From: Cercis canadensis
Taxonomy: Eukaryota; Streptophyta; Magnoliopsida; Fabales; Fabaceae
Reading direction: 5' to 3'
Length of the DNA stretch: 64,000 bases
NCBI GenBank assembly: GCA_003255065.1
Contig: QAOA01007038.1
Span: forward strand, 195,589-259,588
This document shows, piece by piece, positions 1-11,247 of this stretch. The notes under the pieces were generated by a model that did not search any database, was not told where the DNA came from, and was given only the letters and a program-made list of their open reading frames with translations. Numbering within the stretch: the first letter of the stretch is position 1; the number at the start of each line of letters is the position of its first letter. Made by a program: the position numbers and the translations under genes.

Positions 1-1129
1 AACTAAAAGTAAAAGCATATAAAAATCAAGAATTAATATACAGAGAAAGTCTAGGGGTTTTGATTTCACCATAACTAATCCCGATTTTCATTCTTTATTT
101 CTTTAATCCAGATTTATCTTTCTAATTGCTAGCCAAGATTCCCTCATTTATTCATTAGCCTTTCCCAAGGTCTAATAAAAATATTTTCAAGTTATGAACC
201 CACTATATTTCTATGTGAATTTTGAATGACTAGAAAATTCATTCAATTCTATAGATCTCTTTAATTGATTACACATGTCATGGAGGTATATCCCTATCCT
301 ACATGCAACCTATTATATTAATCCTAATGAACTAAACACACAAATCTTCTTCCAATCTCACTGTGATGAACCTATCAACTAATTGGTAATTAGACAATTA
401 GAATGATGAAGAACATAGATGGATACTCAAATAGAAAATATAAAATCTTAGATTAATTCCAAAAGAAACTATAACTATTCATAATTAGGCTACATCGTAC
501 CCCTAGAAAGAAATTAGTTTATATAAAATAAAATAGAATTGATGAAATTCTAGAGACAAATGAGAAGAAATAAGAACAAAACTCAGAGTAGAAGCCCAAA
601 TTTGCTATCACCAGTCCTTGCTCCAATCCTTGTCTTGCCTCTTTTCTGCTCTCAAAAAGTCTCAAAGTTCATCCTAATCTAAAAGCTAAGAGTCTTATTT
701 ATACTACCTTATTTATACTACTCTGAATAAATCCTATATAAATTAGGAAACAATATAAAAGTGGCAAAATAAAAACTCCAGGTGCTGCAGCTCTTGGAAT
801 TGGGTGCAGCTGCTCTTTGTCTCAGGTTGGAATGGGGTTATGGCTGTTGGGGCTCTTGAACATAAGGGTTGGGGTGCTGGCTATTCAACAAATATCACAG
901 GCCTTGGGGCTCTAGTTCTCTGGCCATAGTTTCTGAATTTTCCTTTGCTTCTTGCCTCCTTTGTACATACTTTGGTACTTCTTCCACCTTATTGTACCAA
1001 AGTCTTCATATCTCAAATAAATCTACACAAGTAACAAAAACACATAATTTTACATTAAAATTCCTTAAGAAACAAACAAAATATTAAATTAAAGATACTT
1101 AAAGAGTGGATATAAAATCCACTCAACAC
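1..1129. repeat. Non-coding, probably retroelement-derived AT-rich sequence
   Basis: No supportable gene. The sequence is AT-rich, and its style resembles the long non-coding ends of plant LTR elements. A phrase on the pattern 'tctaggggttttgatttca' near position 50 has a weaker counterpart inside the 26401-26758 insertion. It abuts the copia reverse transcriptase remnant that begins near 1150, so it may be a nested insertion or an LTR piece. The short open frame at 869-1087 has no recognisable domain and is not called. Confidence 0.3.
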
Positions 1130-1149
1130 ACCTTCTTGAACCTAGCCTT

Positions 1150-2711
1150 GAACCCACTTGTCTCACCCAAGCTCTTAAGTCCCTTGAGTGGCGCCTAGCT
1201 ATGTCTCAAGAGTTTTATGCTTTATTGAGAAATGGTACTTGGTATCTTGTCTCTCCTTCCTCTCATGCTCACATCATTGGTTGCAAATGGGTTTACCGAG
1301 TTAAAAGGAAACCAAATGGCTCGATTGACCATTACAACGCATGCCTTGTTGCCAAAGACTATTCACAGAGTCCCAGTCTTGATTATAAAGAGATGTTTAG
1401 TCTCACTGTCAAACCCAAAACAATAAAGGCAATTCTCACCATTGCGCTTCATCACAGCTGGCCCTTGAAACATATGGACGTCAATAATGCATTTATTCAA
1501 GGTACTTTTCAAGATGATGGGTACATGTGTCAACCTCTAGGCCACATTGACTCAATCAATCCCTCTCTTTAATACAAGTTAAAGAAAGCCATCAATGCTT
1601 AAAACAAGCACCACGTGCATGGTACATAGAACTAGCTCGATATCTTCTCTCATATGGGTTTGTCAACTCTCTCTTAGATGGCTCATTGTTCATATATAAC
1701 AAATCTGGTATAATTGCACATTTTCTTGTTTGTATGGATGACTTGCTGCTTACTGGTAATCATGCTGGATTTTTGTCTATTCTTTGCATGCATCTTGCCT
1801 CACATTTTTCTCTAAATGATCTTGTACCTCATCTTACTTTCTTGGGGTTGAGTTTCTCCCTCATGCAAATGGTATTTTTTATTTTTATTTTTATCTCTAC
1901 ACAATTATATCCATGATCTTTTAGAGAAATCCAAGATGGCTAGTGCCAAAGGAGCAATTACACCAATGTCCAGCTTGGTCTCAATATCTCTTGATGATGG
2001 TTTTTCTCCAACCGAACTAATAGAATGCCGGAGCATCATTGGAGCCCTTCAATATCACTCTTTGACTCACCCTAATATTGGTTAGTCAAGGCATAAACTC
2101 TCTTAATTCATGCATAAACCAATTGTCAGCCATCTCATTACCCTCAAGAAAGTTCTACGCTATCTTAAGACCACAGTTCACTTTGGTCTTCATGTAAAAA
2201 ACAATTGCCAGCTTAAGCTCTTTGCCTTTTCGGATGCAGATTGGGCTAGTTATCCTAATGACTGCACCTCCATTTCAGCTCACCTAGTATTCATGGTCTA
2301 ATCCTTTGTTTTGGTCATCCAAGAAACAATGAAGTGTAGCTTGGTCTAGTACAGAAGCCAAGTATAGATATGTTGCATCTACCACTTTGAGCTCATGTGG
2401 CTTACTAATCTCTTGAAAGAACTTGGTATCTCCCTTGCTAGTTCACCCACTATTTTTTGTGATAATGTTGGTGTTACTTACTTGTGTGCAGGATGAAACA
2501 TATTTCACTTGATTATCATTTTTTGCGGGAAAAGGTTGAAGCCAATCAATTACGGGTCTCTTATGTTTTAACTAAAGACCAACTTGCAGACATCCTTACC
2601 AAACCACTCCCTACCTCTACCTTTTGCAGACTCAGAGACAAGATTGACGTCTCTGATGGATCCATCATCTTGCGGGGGCATGATAGAACTACTACTATAA
2701 CCAACTCCTAG
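1150..2711 (+). pseudogene. Ty1/copia reverse transcriptase-RNase H remnant (first element)
   Basis: Translations in shifting frames give copia pol in order. The N-terminal RT region (about 1150-1572) has the MDVNNAFIQG motif. The catalytic region (about 1686-1916) has MDDLLLTG in place of the usual YVDDLLLTG. An RNase H part near 2110-2301 contains DADWA, and the C-terminal tail (2484-2711) contains DYHFLREKV and [10 protein letters not shown]. Stops and frame changes separate every block, so nothing is functional. Integrase, protease and gag are absent. The next copia remnant resumes with integrase at about 2885, which suggests that this element, or its 3' part, was inserted into that one. 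Confidence 0.85.
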
Positions 2712-2723
2712 AATATCTAGGGT

Positions 2724-2884
2724 TGTTAAATAGAATTCAAATATTGAATTATAGTTACAGAAATTTAGGGTTATCATTAAGATTTTCCTTTTGAATATTT
2801 TTGAATACTTGTATATGTATAAAATACTCACACTTTCAATAATGAAGATAATGCTAATTTCATTTCAATTATCTACTTCTTTAC
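2724..2884 (+). repeat. Possible 3' LTR fragment of the first copia remnant
   Basis: The sequence directly after the pol stop begins TGTTAAATAG. It contains a TATA-like stretch (tatgtataaaatactc) and ends near the point where integrase-coding sequence of another copia element starts. The position fits a 3' LTR. No second LTR was found for comparison, so the right edge is approximate. Confidence 0.35.
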
Positions 2885-4826
2885 AAACCATGGTAGAAAG
2901 ACAATTTGAGTGCAAGATTAAAGTACTTCAATCAGATTTTGGAGGTGAGTTTGCTGCCTTTGATTAGTTAGTAAAGACTCTGGGCATGGAACACATATTT
3001 TCTTGTCCATATACACAAGAACAGAATGACATAGTTGAAAGGAAAAAGCAGCATGTGGTAGAAACTAGCATGTCACTACTCACTATTACAGTTATACCAA
3101 CCAAATACTAGTCTTTTGCCTTTTAGACTCTGTATATCTCATAAACATATTGCCTACAACTATGCTAAAACATAAATCACCGTATGAGATGCTATATCAA
3201 AAAACACCTAAATTGACTCAAGTGAAAACATTTGGATGTTTGTGCTTTCCCTACTTAAAAACCTATCGGTCTCACAAGCTTGAAAACAGGTTTGCCACTT
3301 GTTTTTTTTGGGTTACAATAATAAGCACAAAGGGTTCCTATGTTGGACATGGACTCAAAAAGAATTTATGTTTCTAGACATGTGGTCTTTGCTAAATCAA
3401 TGTTTCCATTTCAGTCACAGCCATCAACAATCTCTCATAAAACTCAAGACTGTGGCATTCACATTAATATGCCTCCTCCATCCAGCATAACAATGCCCAG
3501 CAGTATTAATATCTCTTCTGATGACAACACAATTGCTACCTTTGGAATAAATGAAGGAGCAACCTCAAGCCAATCAGTTCTACCAGAACTAAGCTCTTCA
3601 CCAGATCCTCCTACACAACTATCTCCGGTTCCAACCAGAATGGTAACTACAAGCCAAAACGGCATTTTTAAACCCAAAGTTTACACTACAGCATATACAA
3701 TCAACACTGAAGAACCATCCACTTACCATCAAGCAATCAAGTCCCTTCAATGGACTAATGCTATGACTACAAAGTTCAAAGCCTTACAAGCTAACCAGAC
3801 TTAGGATCTTGTACTATGTCTTACTGATAAAAATATTGTTGGTTGTAGATGGGTGTACAAACTCAAGTATAAACCTGATGGCTTTGATGAAAGACACAAG
3901 GCTCAGTTGGTGGCTTAAGGTTTCACCCAAACTTATGGTATTGACTACTTTGATATGTTCAATACAATAGTCAAACCAGCTACCATTAGAGTTATTCTCA
4001 CTTTTGCAATGTCCAAAGAGTGGCTAATTCAACAGCTTGACGTCAACAATACATTCTTAATGGTGATCTTAATGAAGAGGTATATATGAGGCTACCTCAG
4101 GGCTTTGAGGATTCAACACTGCCTCATCATGTATATAGATTATGAAAAGCCTTATATGGCTTAAATCAAGCCCCTAGAGCATGGTTTATGCTCAAAATGA
4201 CATTGCTAAATTGGGGATTCAAATGCATCATTTCTAATAATTCATTGTTTGTTTTTTCACTCCATTACAACAGTCATATATCTAATTGTCTATGTAGATG
4301 ATATTATCCTTACTCGTTCCTGTTTATAGCTCATCAAATCTCTCATTACATCTCTTAATTTTGCATTCTCATTAAAGGACTTGGGCTCACTTCATTATTT
4401 TTTGGGAATTGAAACTACCATACTACCATAATAGTTGCATCTATCTCAATTCAAATATATCATTGATCTACAGGCCTGGGGAATGCAAAACCAGCTCCTA
4501 CTTTAATGATCATCTCCCATGTCCTCTCCATCTCTGATGGTCAACTACTTTTAGAATCCCTCCTTTATCACAGCTTGGTAGGTGCTTTGCAATACTATAC
4601 TATTACAAGGCCTGATATTGCCTACTTAGTTAACAAGTTGTGTCAGTTCATGAGTGCTCCCACATATCTATATATACATGTACTGTAATCATTGTAAAGA
4701 GTAGTGTGAAAAGATTCAATTCAAATCAGCTTGTAGATATACTCACCAATCACTTTCCACAATGTCCTTCTTGTCCAATCGAACCAAACTAAATGTTCTA
4801 CCTAGAACCCTGAGTTTGAGGGTGGA
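2885..4826 (+). pseudogene. Ty1/copia integrase-reverse transcriptase remnant (second element)
   Basis: A degenerate copia pol. The integrase core is visible at about 2885-3120 (QSDFGGEF, then a stretch ending ERKKQHVVE). Its C-terminal region follows at 3150-3380 (KSPYEMLYQKTPK, TFGCLCFPYLK). A serine/threonine-rich linker reaches about 3804. RT pieces then appear at 3840-4100 (GCRWVYKLKYKPDG, QLDVNN) and 4260-4430 (VYVDDIILT, KDLG). The conserved RT tail RPDIAYLVNKLCQFMSAPT lies near 4610-4670. In-frame stops and frameshifts are frequent. RNase H is missing: at about 4668 the sequence changes to a piece resembling the element's own LTR (compare 4983-5043). Gag and protease lie outside the window or are lost. 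Confidence 0.85.
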
Positions 4827-5222
4827 TGTTAAACATAGAATGGATGTGCATGATGGAGGATGAGCAAAGTCAAATTAATTAGAGTTAGTCAAAGTTAGTT
4901 AGTTATTTGAGAAATAGTTATTTAGTTAAGGTGAATTAGAGAAGAAACTTCTAGATAGTTGAGCAAGTAACTGCTCTAGAATTCTATATATACATGTGCT
5001 GTAATCTTTGTAAAGAGTAGTGTGAAAAGATTCAATTCAGATCTCAAACCTTTCTTGTATCAGTTTTTTCTCTCTATTTCTCTCAGCAACTTTCTGTGCA
5101 TTTTCTCGCATTTTCTTGGCACTTTCTCTTCTACTCTATTTCTTCTTAGTTCATTGTTTTACATCATTCTGAGTTAGTTTCCAAGGATTATCTCAAGATT
5201 TCTCCAAGTTCTATATTTAACA
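4827..5222 (+). repeat. 3' LTR of the second copia element
   Basis: It starts TGTTAAAC and ends ATTTAACA, giving perfect inverted termini TGTTAAA/TTTAACA. A polypurine-like tract (ttgagggtggatg) sits immediately before it, as expected for a 3' LTR. Length is 396 bp. A diverged piece of the same LTR (about 4668-4727) lies upstream in place of RNase H. No 5' LTR is present in the window. Confidence 0.75.
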
Positions 5223-5498
5223 AAAATGTTATAGACAGAATGATTGATTAATATTAAAACTACACCGTGTCTTGTGGATTAAAGCAATGGTCTCAATTTC
5301 GATTCCGTTTCATCTAAGAATAGTATACTCCATTGATTGATTGATTATATTACATTAAATAACAAGTATGAAATGTATTCAAAAAAAAATAAATTAAATA
5401 CACATTACACTAAAGAAGTTTATTGACAGAGAAAAAAAAGTATCACTTTAAACAGAAAACATGCACACTGCTACTTGGATTAAGCATCTGACCATGTA
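5223..5498. other. Intergenic: 3' flank of kiwellin K1
   Basis: AT-rich, with no gene. Short pieces (a 'ggattaaagcaatg' stretch followed by 'ctcaattt') match the 3' flanks of K2-K5 near 22575, 30340, 33520 and 36500. This is therefore old array sequence joined to the copia LTR. Confidence 0.6.
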
Positions 5499-6053
5499 CT
5501 ATCTAACCCCCCCCCCCCCACACTGATCATGAGGAACACCCAAGGCTTTCCACACAGCCTTTGAGGCATCAACAATGTTGTTGGAGCATGGAGGTTGGTA
5601 ATCATGGTCCTCATCACATCCCATAGTTGAGTCACACTCGTCAACAACCATGGCCACTACGCTCTGGCCATTTGCACTAATGGTGATGTTGTTGAGGCAC
5701 CTGCTCTTGTTGTTGAACCATCCAATGGAAAGTGCGACAACGGGTGTGTCATCAGAATGGTATTGGTTGTCACATTCAGAAGGGCCACCACCATCTCCAC
5801 CCTTCTGAAAGCTGTTAAGAGTGAGATAGGCTTTGGTTTGGCTTGACAAAGGCGGTGAGCATTCATATCTTTTGTACATTTCACCTACTTTGCAACAGTC
5901 ATAATCATTCTCTTGGTTGCATTGTCCAGGAGGTGGCTTCTTCCCTTTGATTCTGCCATTTGGGCGACACTTTTGAGCTTTAGAGTGCAAACAACTTGTT
6001 AAAATGATAATGAGCAGTAGAAAAAAGGACGCTTTTGAGTAACGAGTCTTCAT
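5499..6053 (-). CDS. Kiwellin/ripening-related protein 1-like, K1 (altered C-terminus)
   Basis: 184 residues from the ATG at 6053, the same start as in the paralogues. Residues 1-26 form a hydrophobic signal peptide ending ...CLHSKAQ, so the protein is predicted to be secreted. The mature part has a Cys-rich N-terminal segment (CRPNGRIKGK, then DYDCC). It is followed by the kiwellin/RlpA-like double-psi beta-barrel core ([48 protein letters not shown]). The family includes fruit ripening-related proteins and apoplastic kiwellins, some of which bind fungal chorismate mutase effectors. K1 departs from K3/K4 at the end: 13 consecutive C on the plus strand (5507-5519) shift the frame and replace the conserved ...WGGLDITWS end with CGGGGVR. 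A gypsy element separates the TATA box from the ancestral upstream DNA. Expression and folding are therefore doubtful. Confidence 0.88.
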   Translation of the reverse strand: MKTRYSKASFFLLLIIILTSCLHSKAQKCRPNGRIKGKKPPPGQCNQENDYDCCKVGEMYKRYECSPPLSSQTKAYLTLNSFQKGGDGGGPSECDNQYHSDDTPVVALSIGWFNNKSRCLNNITISANGQSVVAMVVDECDSTMGCDEDHDYQPPCSNNIVDASKAVWKALGVPHDQCGGGGVR

Positions 6054-6126
6054 TCTCTCTCTTTTCCTCTTTGTTGTGTTGTTTTGATTTTTCAGTACTT
6101 GCTGAATTCAGGGATTATGCATCAAA

Positions 6127-6133
6127 ATTTATA
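6127..6133 (-). promoter_or_regulatory. TATA box of kiwellin K1
   Basis: TATAAAT on the minus strand, 74 bp upstream of the ATG. The position is shared with K2, K3 and K4. The gypsy target duplication starts 5 bp further upstream, at 6138. Confidence 0.6.
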
Positions 6134-6142
6134 GGGGTGTAC

Positions 6143-6482
6143 TGATAGAAACCAGAAAGGAAAGAAATAGTTCTTAGGATGAATACTCAGAGACAGTAAT
6201 TACAATCACTCACAAAGCCTATGGCTTCTACAGAAACATCTCTGCTAGATAGAATTTTGCCCTCAAGAAAATATCTCACAACCAGAATGATTTCCTCTGC
6301 TACCTTTCCTCCCTAATATCACGCATCCCTCCTAACTAACTCATGCAGCCAATTACATCTCAGTCCCCTTGTCTTTCTTCTTTCTTGAATATACCCTCCA
6401 TATTTTGGGCCTAACCAGTGGACCTCCTAACAGGTCCACTTCCTCTCTACCTAACTCATCACTAGAGGCCATAGTTCTATCA
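6143..6482 (-). repeat. 3' LTR of the gypsy element
   Basis: 340 bp, TGATAGAA...TTCTATCA, with the same length and about 96% identity to the 5' LTR. It lies 9 bp upstream of the K1 TATA box, so promoter or enhancer signals in it would act on K1. Confidence 0.93.
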
Positions 6483-6558
6483 TTACCCCCTGTAGGAAAA
6501 ACAACCTTGTCCTCAAGCTGAAGAAAGGAAATTGATGTTTCAGAAAAATTTCATCCTC

Positions 6559-9274
6559 CTATGTAGAATCTTCAGCTGCTAAACCTTTCCACTGAATCAG
6601 ATATTCTTTGGACAAAAAATCATCTTCCTGTTTTTCCCTGGCTGCCCAAACCTTTACTAGTTCTGTCGAGTCCTCCACTACCATATCCTCAGGCAATTCT
6701 GGTGCAACAGAATACTGACCAACAGCTCTTTTTAATAGAGATACATGGAACACCGGATGAACTCTAGAAGTAGAAGGTAATTGGAGCTTGTATGTCACTT
6801 CTCCATACTTTCCTATGATTTGAAAAGGATTATAGTATCTAGGAGATAATTTAGAGTAAATTTTTGGAGATAGAGATGATTGTCTATAAGGTCTCAACTT
6901 AAGAAAAACCCAATCTCCTACAGCAAACTCCATTTTCTTCCTTTTTTTATCTCCATAATATTTCATCTGGTCTTGTGCTTTACTAAGATTAAACCTCAGT
7001 TGCTTTAGTGCTTCATCTCTATCCTTGAGTTCCCTAGCCACAACTTCTACCTTAGTTTCCCCTTCCAAATACCTCACTATAGATGGAGGTTTGCGGCCAT
7101 ACACGGTTTCAAAAGGAGTGGAGCCAGTGGATATATGAAACGTAGTGTTATACCACAACTCTACCCAAGGTAACCAGAGAGACCAATTTCTGGGTTGTTC
7201 AGAGGCAAAACAGCGCAAATAAGACTCCAAACACCTGTTCACCACTTCAGTTTGCCCATCAGACTCCGGGTGGTAAGCTGTGCTCATCTTGAGCAAGGCG
7301 TCTTGTAGTTTAAAGAGTTCCTTCCAGAAAACACTAATAAAAATAGGATCTCTGTCACTAAGGATTGACACAGGAATCTCATGGAGCCTCATAACTTCTT
7401 GCACAAAAACTGTAGCAATACTTTTGGCCGAATAAGGGTGTTTTAGGAGAACAAAATGTGCATATTTGGATAACCTATCCACATCCACTAAGATAGCATC
7501 ATACCCTTTAGATTTTGGAAGTCCAATAATGAAATCCATTGAAAATTCCTCCCACACCTGATTTGGTATTGATAATGGCTGCAGTAATCCATTAGGGAGT
7601 GTGGCAGCATACTTCATTTTTTGGCAAACTTCACAAGCTTGAACAAACTCCATAACAGCCTTCTTCATTCCCTTCCAATATAGATTTCTAGCCAATCTTC
7701 TATAGGTTCTTGTATAACCTGAATGACCCCCTATAGCAGTGGTGTGAAATTCCTCAAGCAAGGTAGGAATGAGACTGGATTGTGCAGAAATCACCAGCCT
7801 ATTTTTATGCATAAGAACCCCTTTGTGAAGGCTAAAACCCAGATGACTATCTGCATCTTTTTCTAGATTAGAAATAATCTTTTGAAGCTCCGGATCCTTA
7901 CCCACCTCTGATATTAATTCTCCACCTTGCCTCCAAACTGGAACAAAAACTAAAACAGCCAATTCTCCCTCAGTAGGCAGCCTTGACAGAGCATCCGTAG
8001 CCTTATTTTTGGGCCCAGGTTTGTATATAACCTCAAATTGGAATCCCAACAATTTAGCTAGCCAATTTTGTTGGTCTGCAGACACTACTCTCTGTCGAAG
8101 TAAATCTTTTAGGCTCTTTTGATCTGAATACACTACAAATTCTCTTCCCATCAAGTAGTGTCTACAATGTAAAGTTGACAGTACCACAGCCATTAATTCT
8201 TTCTCATAAATTGATTTTGAAAGGTGAGAGCTAGAGAGAGCCTTACTGAAATAAGCGAGGGGTTTACCATTTTGCATCAAGATTGCCCCCAACCCAATGC
8301 CCGAAGCATCATATTCCAAAGCAAATGGTTGAGAGAAATCTAGCAAGGACAGAACAGGAGCAGTAGTGACTGTCCTCTTTAAAGCTTCAAAAGCTTGTTG
8401 AGCCTCTGGTCCCCATTTGAAAGCCTCCTTCTTAGTGAGCTCAGTCAAGGGTTTAGCTAATTTTCCATAACTCTGTATGAATTTTCTGTAATACCCAGTC
8501 AAGCCCAAGAATCCTCTAACACCCTTCACATTCTGAGGTACTGGCCACTCCACCACGCTCCTTACCTTAGCTGGATCTACAGCCACACCTCTATTGGACA
8601 GAACATGCCCCAAGTACTCCACTTGCCTTTGACCGAAGCTACATTTTTTTTTTGTTTACCACAAACTGATTCTTTTTAAGCACCTGAAGAACTGTAGTTA
8701 GATGCATTAGATGAGTCCTCCAATCTCCATTGTAGACCATAATGTCGTCAAAGAAGACCAATACAAATCTACGTAAATAAGGCTTGAAAATTTGATTCAT
8801 TGCTGCCTGAAAAGTGGCCGGGGCATTCATCAACCCAAAAGACATTACAAGAAATTTGTAATGTCCTTCATGAGTTCGAAAGACAATTTTAGCCACATCT
8901 TCCTTCTTCATCCTAATTTGATGATATCCCGATTTTAAGTCCAATTTGGAAAAGAACCCAGCTCCATGTAATTCATCCATCAGCTCCTCAACCATAGGAA
9001 TAGGGAATTTATCTTGCACCGTTGCCTTGTTGAGAGCCCTATAGTCCACACACATTCTCCAAGATGCATCTTTCTTTTTAACAAGAATTACTGGACTAGA
9101 AAATGGACTGGAGCTATTGGCAATTATTCCTTGTTGTAGCATCTCATTGATTTGCCTCTCTATCTCATTCTTTTGATGGTGTGGATAACGATATGGTCTA
9201 ACATTAATAGGTTCAGTCCCCTCTTTCAGCACAATAGAGTGAACTATTCCTTGAAAAGGAGGCAGCCCTTCCAT
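6559..9274 (-). pseudogene. Gypsy pol: RT, RNase H, integrase and truncated chromodomain
   Basis: The reverse transcriptase fingers and palm are at 9274-8639: [13 protein letters not shown], then VFFDDIMVY with the catalytic DD pair. A run of ten A on the minus strand (8644-8653, T on plus) breaks the frame. The ORF then continues from 8622 with the RT thumb, RNase H (LEYDASGIGLGAIL, VYSDQKSL, TDALSRL) and the integrase zinc-binding HHCC region (GGHSGYTRTYRRL, CEVCQKMK). The integrase core (MDFIIGLPKSKG, LSDRDPIF, DGQTEVVNR) follows. It ends in a chromodomain start (EYLIQWKGL) cut by TAG at 6559, where a Trp codon is expected. Sequence beyond that stop, up to the polypurine tract, still looks coding. 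A chromodomain after integrase places it among the chromoviruses. Confidence 0.93.
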
Positions 9275-9277
9275 CTC

Positions 9278-10006
9278 TTAAGACACTTCAGGAAAAGTCT
9301 CAAGCAACCTAGTCAACTCCTGTTCTTGTTGTTGACCCAACATTGCAATATTCCTCAATTTAAAACCTCCTTCAGCATTCCATAGCATTCCCTCCAGTTG
9401 CCAAGTAGGATTCTTCATAACTCCAAGCAGTGAGCCAACACTCAATTCAGGATTATTGCTTGATTTATTTTTAGAATTAGCAACCACAACTCCTTGCAAT
9501 TCTACCAATTCCTTTCCCAATCGGAATGACATAGTCATATGTCTCCAATCCATTTCTACCTTACCCAAGGTTTCCAACCAAGCCACCCCTAAAATCATAT
9601 CTACACCACCCAACTCTAGCACATATGCATCCACCACCACACAATTCTTTCCAAAACACAGAGGCAGATTAGAACATTTACCTCTAGTGTGGACCCTATG
9701 CCCATCTCCAAGTCTCACTCTGAATCTCCTTGAAGAATCCATAGGAATGTTTAGTGAATTGACCACTTGAGGTGCCACAAAGTTATGGCTAGCCCCATTG
9801 TCCACCAACACCAATATAGGAATATCATTCAAAACCTCTTCGAGCCTCATAGTTTTGAAGACAGTTAAGTCAGTCCTTGTCATTCCCATGAGACCCATGA
9901 GTTTACACTCTAATCCTTCCCCTTCTGTCCCTTGTTCAACCTCCAAAGCAATTATCTCTCCTTCTTCCCCTTCATCATCCTCGTCCCCCATAATCACTAG
10001 CTTCAA
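9278..10006 (-). pseudogene. Gypsy aspartic protease region
   Basis: 242 codons, starting just after the gag zinc-knuckle remnant and ending in a TAA stop directly before RT. The retropepsin motif reads LVDNGASHNFV. The catalytic Asp is kept, but the second residue of the usual D-S/T-G triad is Asn. The fold continues with LGDGHRV and MILGVAWLETLG, as in plant gypsy proteases. The separation from RT by one stop and from gag by another indicates that a single polyprotein has been interrupted. Confidence 0.88.
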
Positions 10007-10057
10007 ACTCCTTTTAGCACATTGATGTAGGGGGTGGAATTTTTCCCTACAGCGAAA

Positions 10058-11159
10058 TCAGAGCCCCTTCACTTTTCGGTCCATAAGCTCCTGATAGGAA
10101 ATGTGCCGCACACCCTTTGATCTTTCTGGTGGACCACGTCGGTCACCCTCCCATTTTCGGCCAGCAGATGACCAATTCGAAGATTCATTGCCCTTCGTTT
10201 GTGCATTCAAACCTTGGAACAGAGTCGCACCACCTTGCGATACTGTTTGAGAGCTCCAACCACTACTGGGTTTACTAGGACCCATCGGGTTATGACCCTG
10301 TCCCCATTTCCGGGTCGGGTGTGACCCGAAATGCTTACCCATTACGTCGGATTGACCTAAGTGAGTTTGGAAGGATGCGATGTCATTGCCGACAGTCACT
10401 CCTTCGATTTCATGCTCCATGTAACGAGCTTGTTGCATCGCGTAGAGGGGTGGAACGAGCGGACCCTCTGTCGAATATCAGGTCGCAGCCCTCCCATGAA
10501 ATACCCCAGGTATTGAGGCTCTGTTAGTCGGGGAACCTGAGCTGAAACAGTTTCGAAAAGCTCAATGAACTCTTCCACCGTCCCTGACTGGTAAATAGCC
10601 GATAATCCTTCAAAAGGATTATCATACACTGTTCCACCGTATCGCAGCAGTAGAGAGTGTTTGAATTTGTCCCACGTTACTTGCTCGTCCGACTCTCTTA
10701 GTAGAGTGAACCAATGAATTGTACTTCCTTCCATGCACAAACGAGACAGCTTCACCTTCAGATCATCAGGGGTATTATGTACTTCAAAGTACGATTCAGC
10801 TATCTCAATCCAACCCATAGGATCAAAACCTTGGAACCCCGGTAACTCCACCTTCTTCACCGATAAGCGATACTCATCCAACCCATCATGCATCGCATTA
10901 CCACCTGGTTGCCGAAATGGTGTACCAGCAGATGCCAATGAACCATCCTGAAAATTCTCACTCGATTTGCCTCCCTCAACTCTCTTCCCAATTACCCTAT
11001 TGATTTCCTTCATGAAAGCTTATTGCAAATTCACCTGAGATTGTTGGATTTTCTCAATAAGTGACATCTGCATGTCAAGCTGAGATCGTTGCATTTCCAG
11101 AAGAGCTCCACGAAACTCATTTAAGGTAATCTCCACACCTTCCAATCGAGGACCCATGG
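10058..11159 (-). pseudogene. Gypsy gag
   Basis: The gag capsid region is clear at 11013-10396: ELPGFQGFDPMGWI, WDKFKHSLLLRYG, FEGLSAIYQSGTVEEFI and YFMGGLRPDIRQRV. The likely original start is the ATG at 11159, followed by an amphipathic helix, but a 2-bp AG expansion near 11100 and a TAA shortly before 11013 break that part. A further frameshift near 10400-10440 leads to the hydrophilic C-terminal part. The CCHC zinc knuckle has lost its first Cys to TGA (10055-10057), although FRCREKFHPLHQC remains readable after it. Confidence 0.88.
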
Positions 11160-11247
11160 TTTCACATTGCCCATACAAGCTTCCATTGGATCTCCTCTGT
11201 CTACTGGCTTAGGCGGCATAGTGATTAATCCGGCAGGTTGGACCAAT

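Noticed and set aside
5223-5240. Possible target duplication of the second copia LTR
   Set aside because: The left end of that element is not in the window, so no pair can be compared.
9152-10025. Plus-strand frames opposite the gypsy gag-pol
   Set aside because: Shadows of the minus-strand coding sequence without domains.
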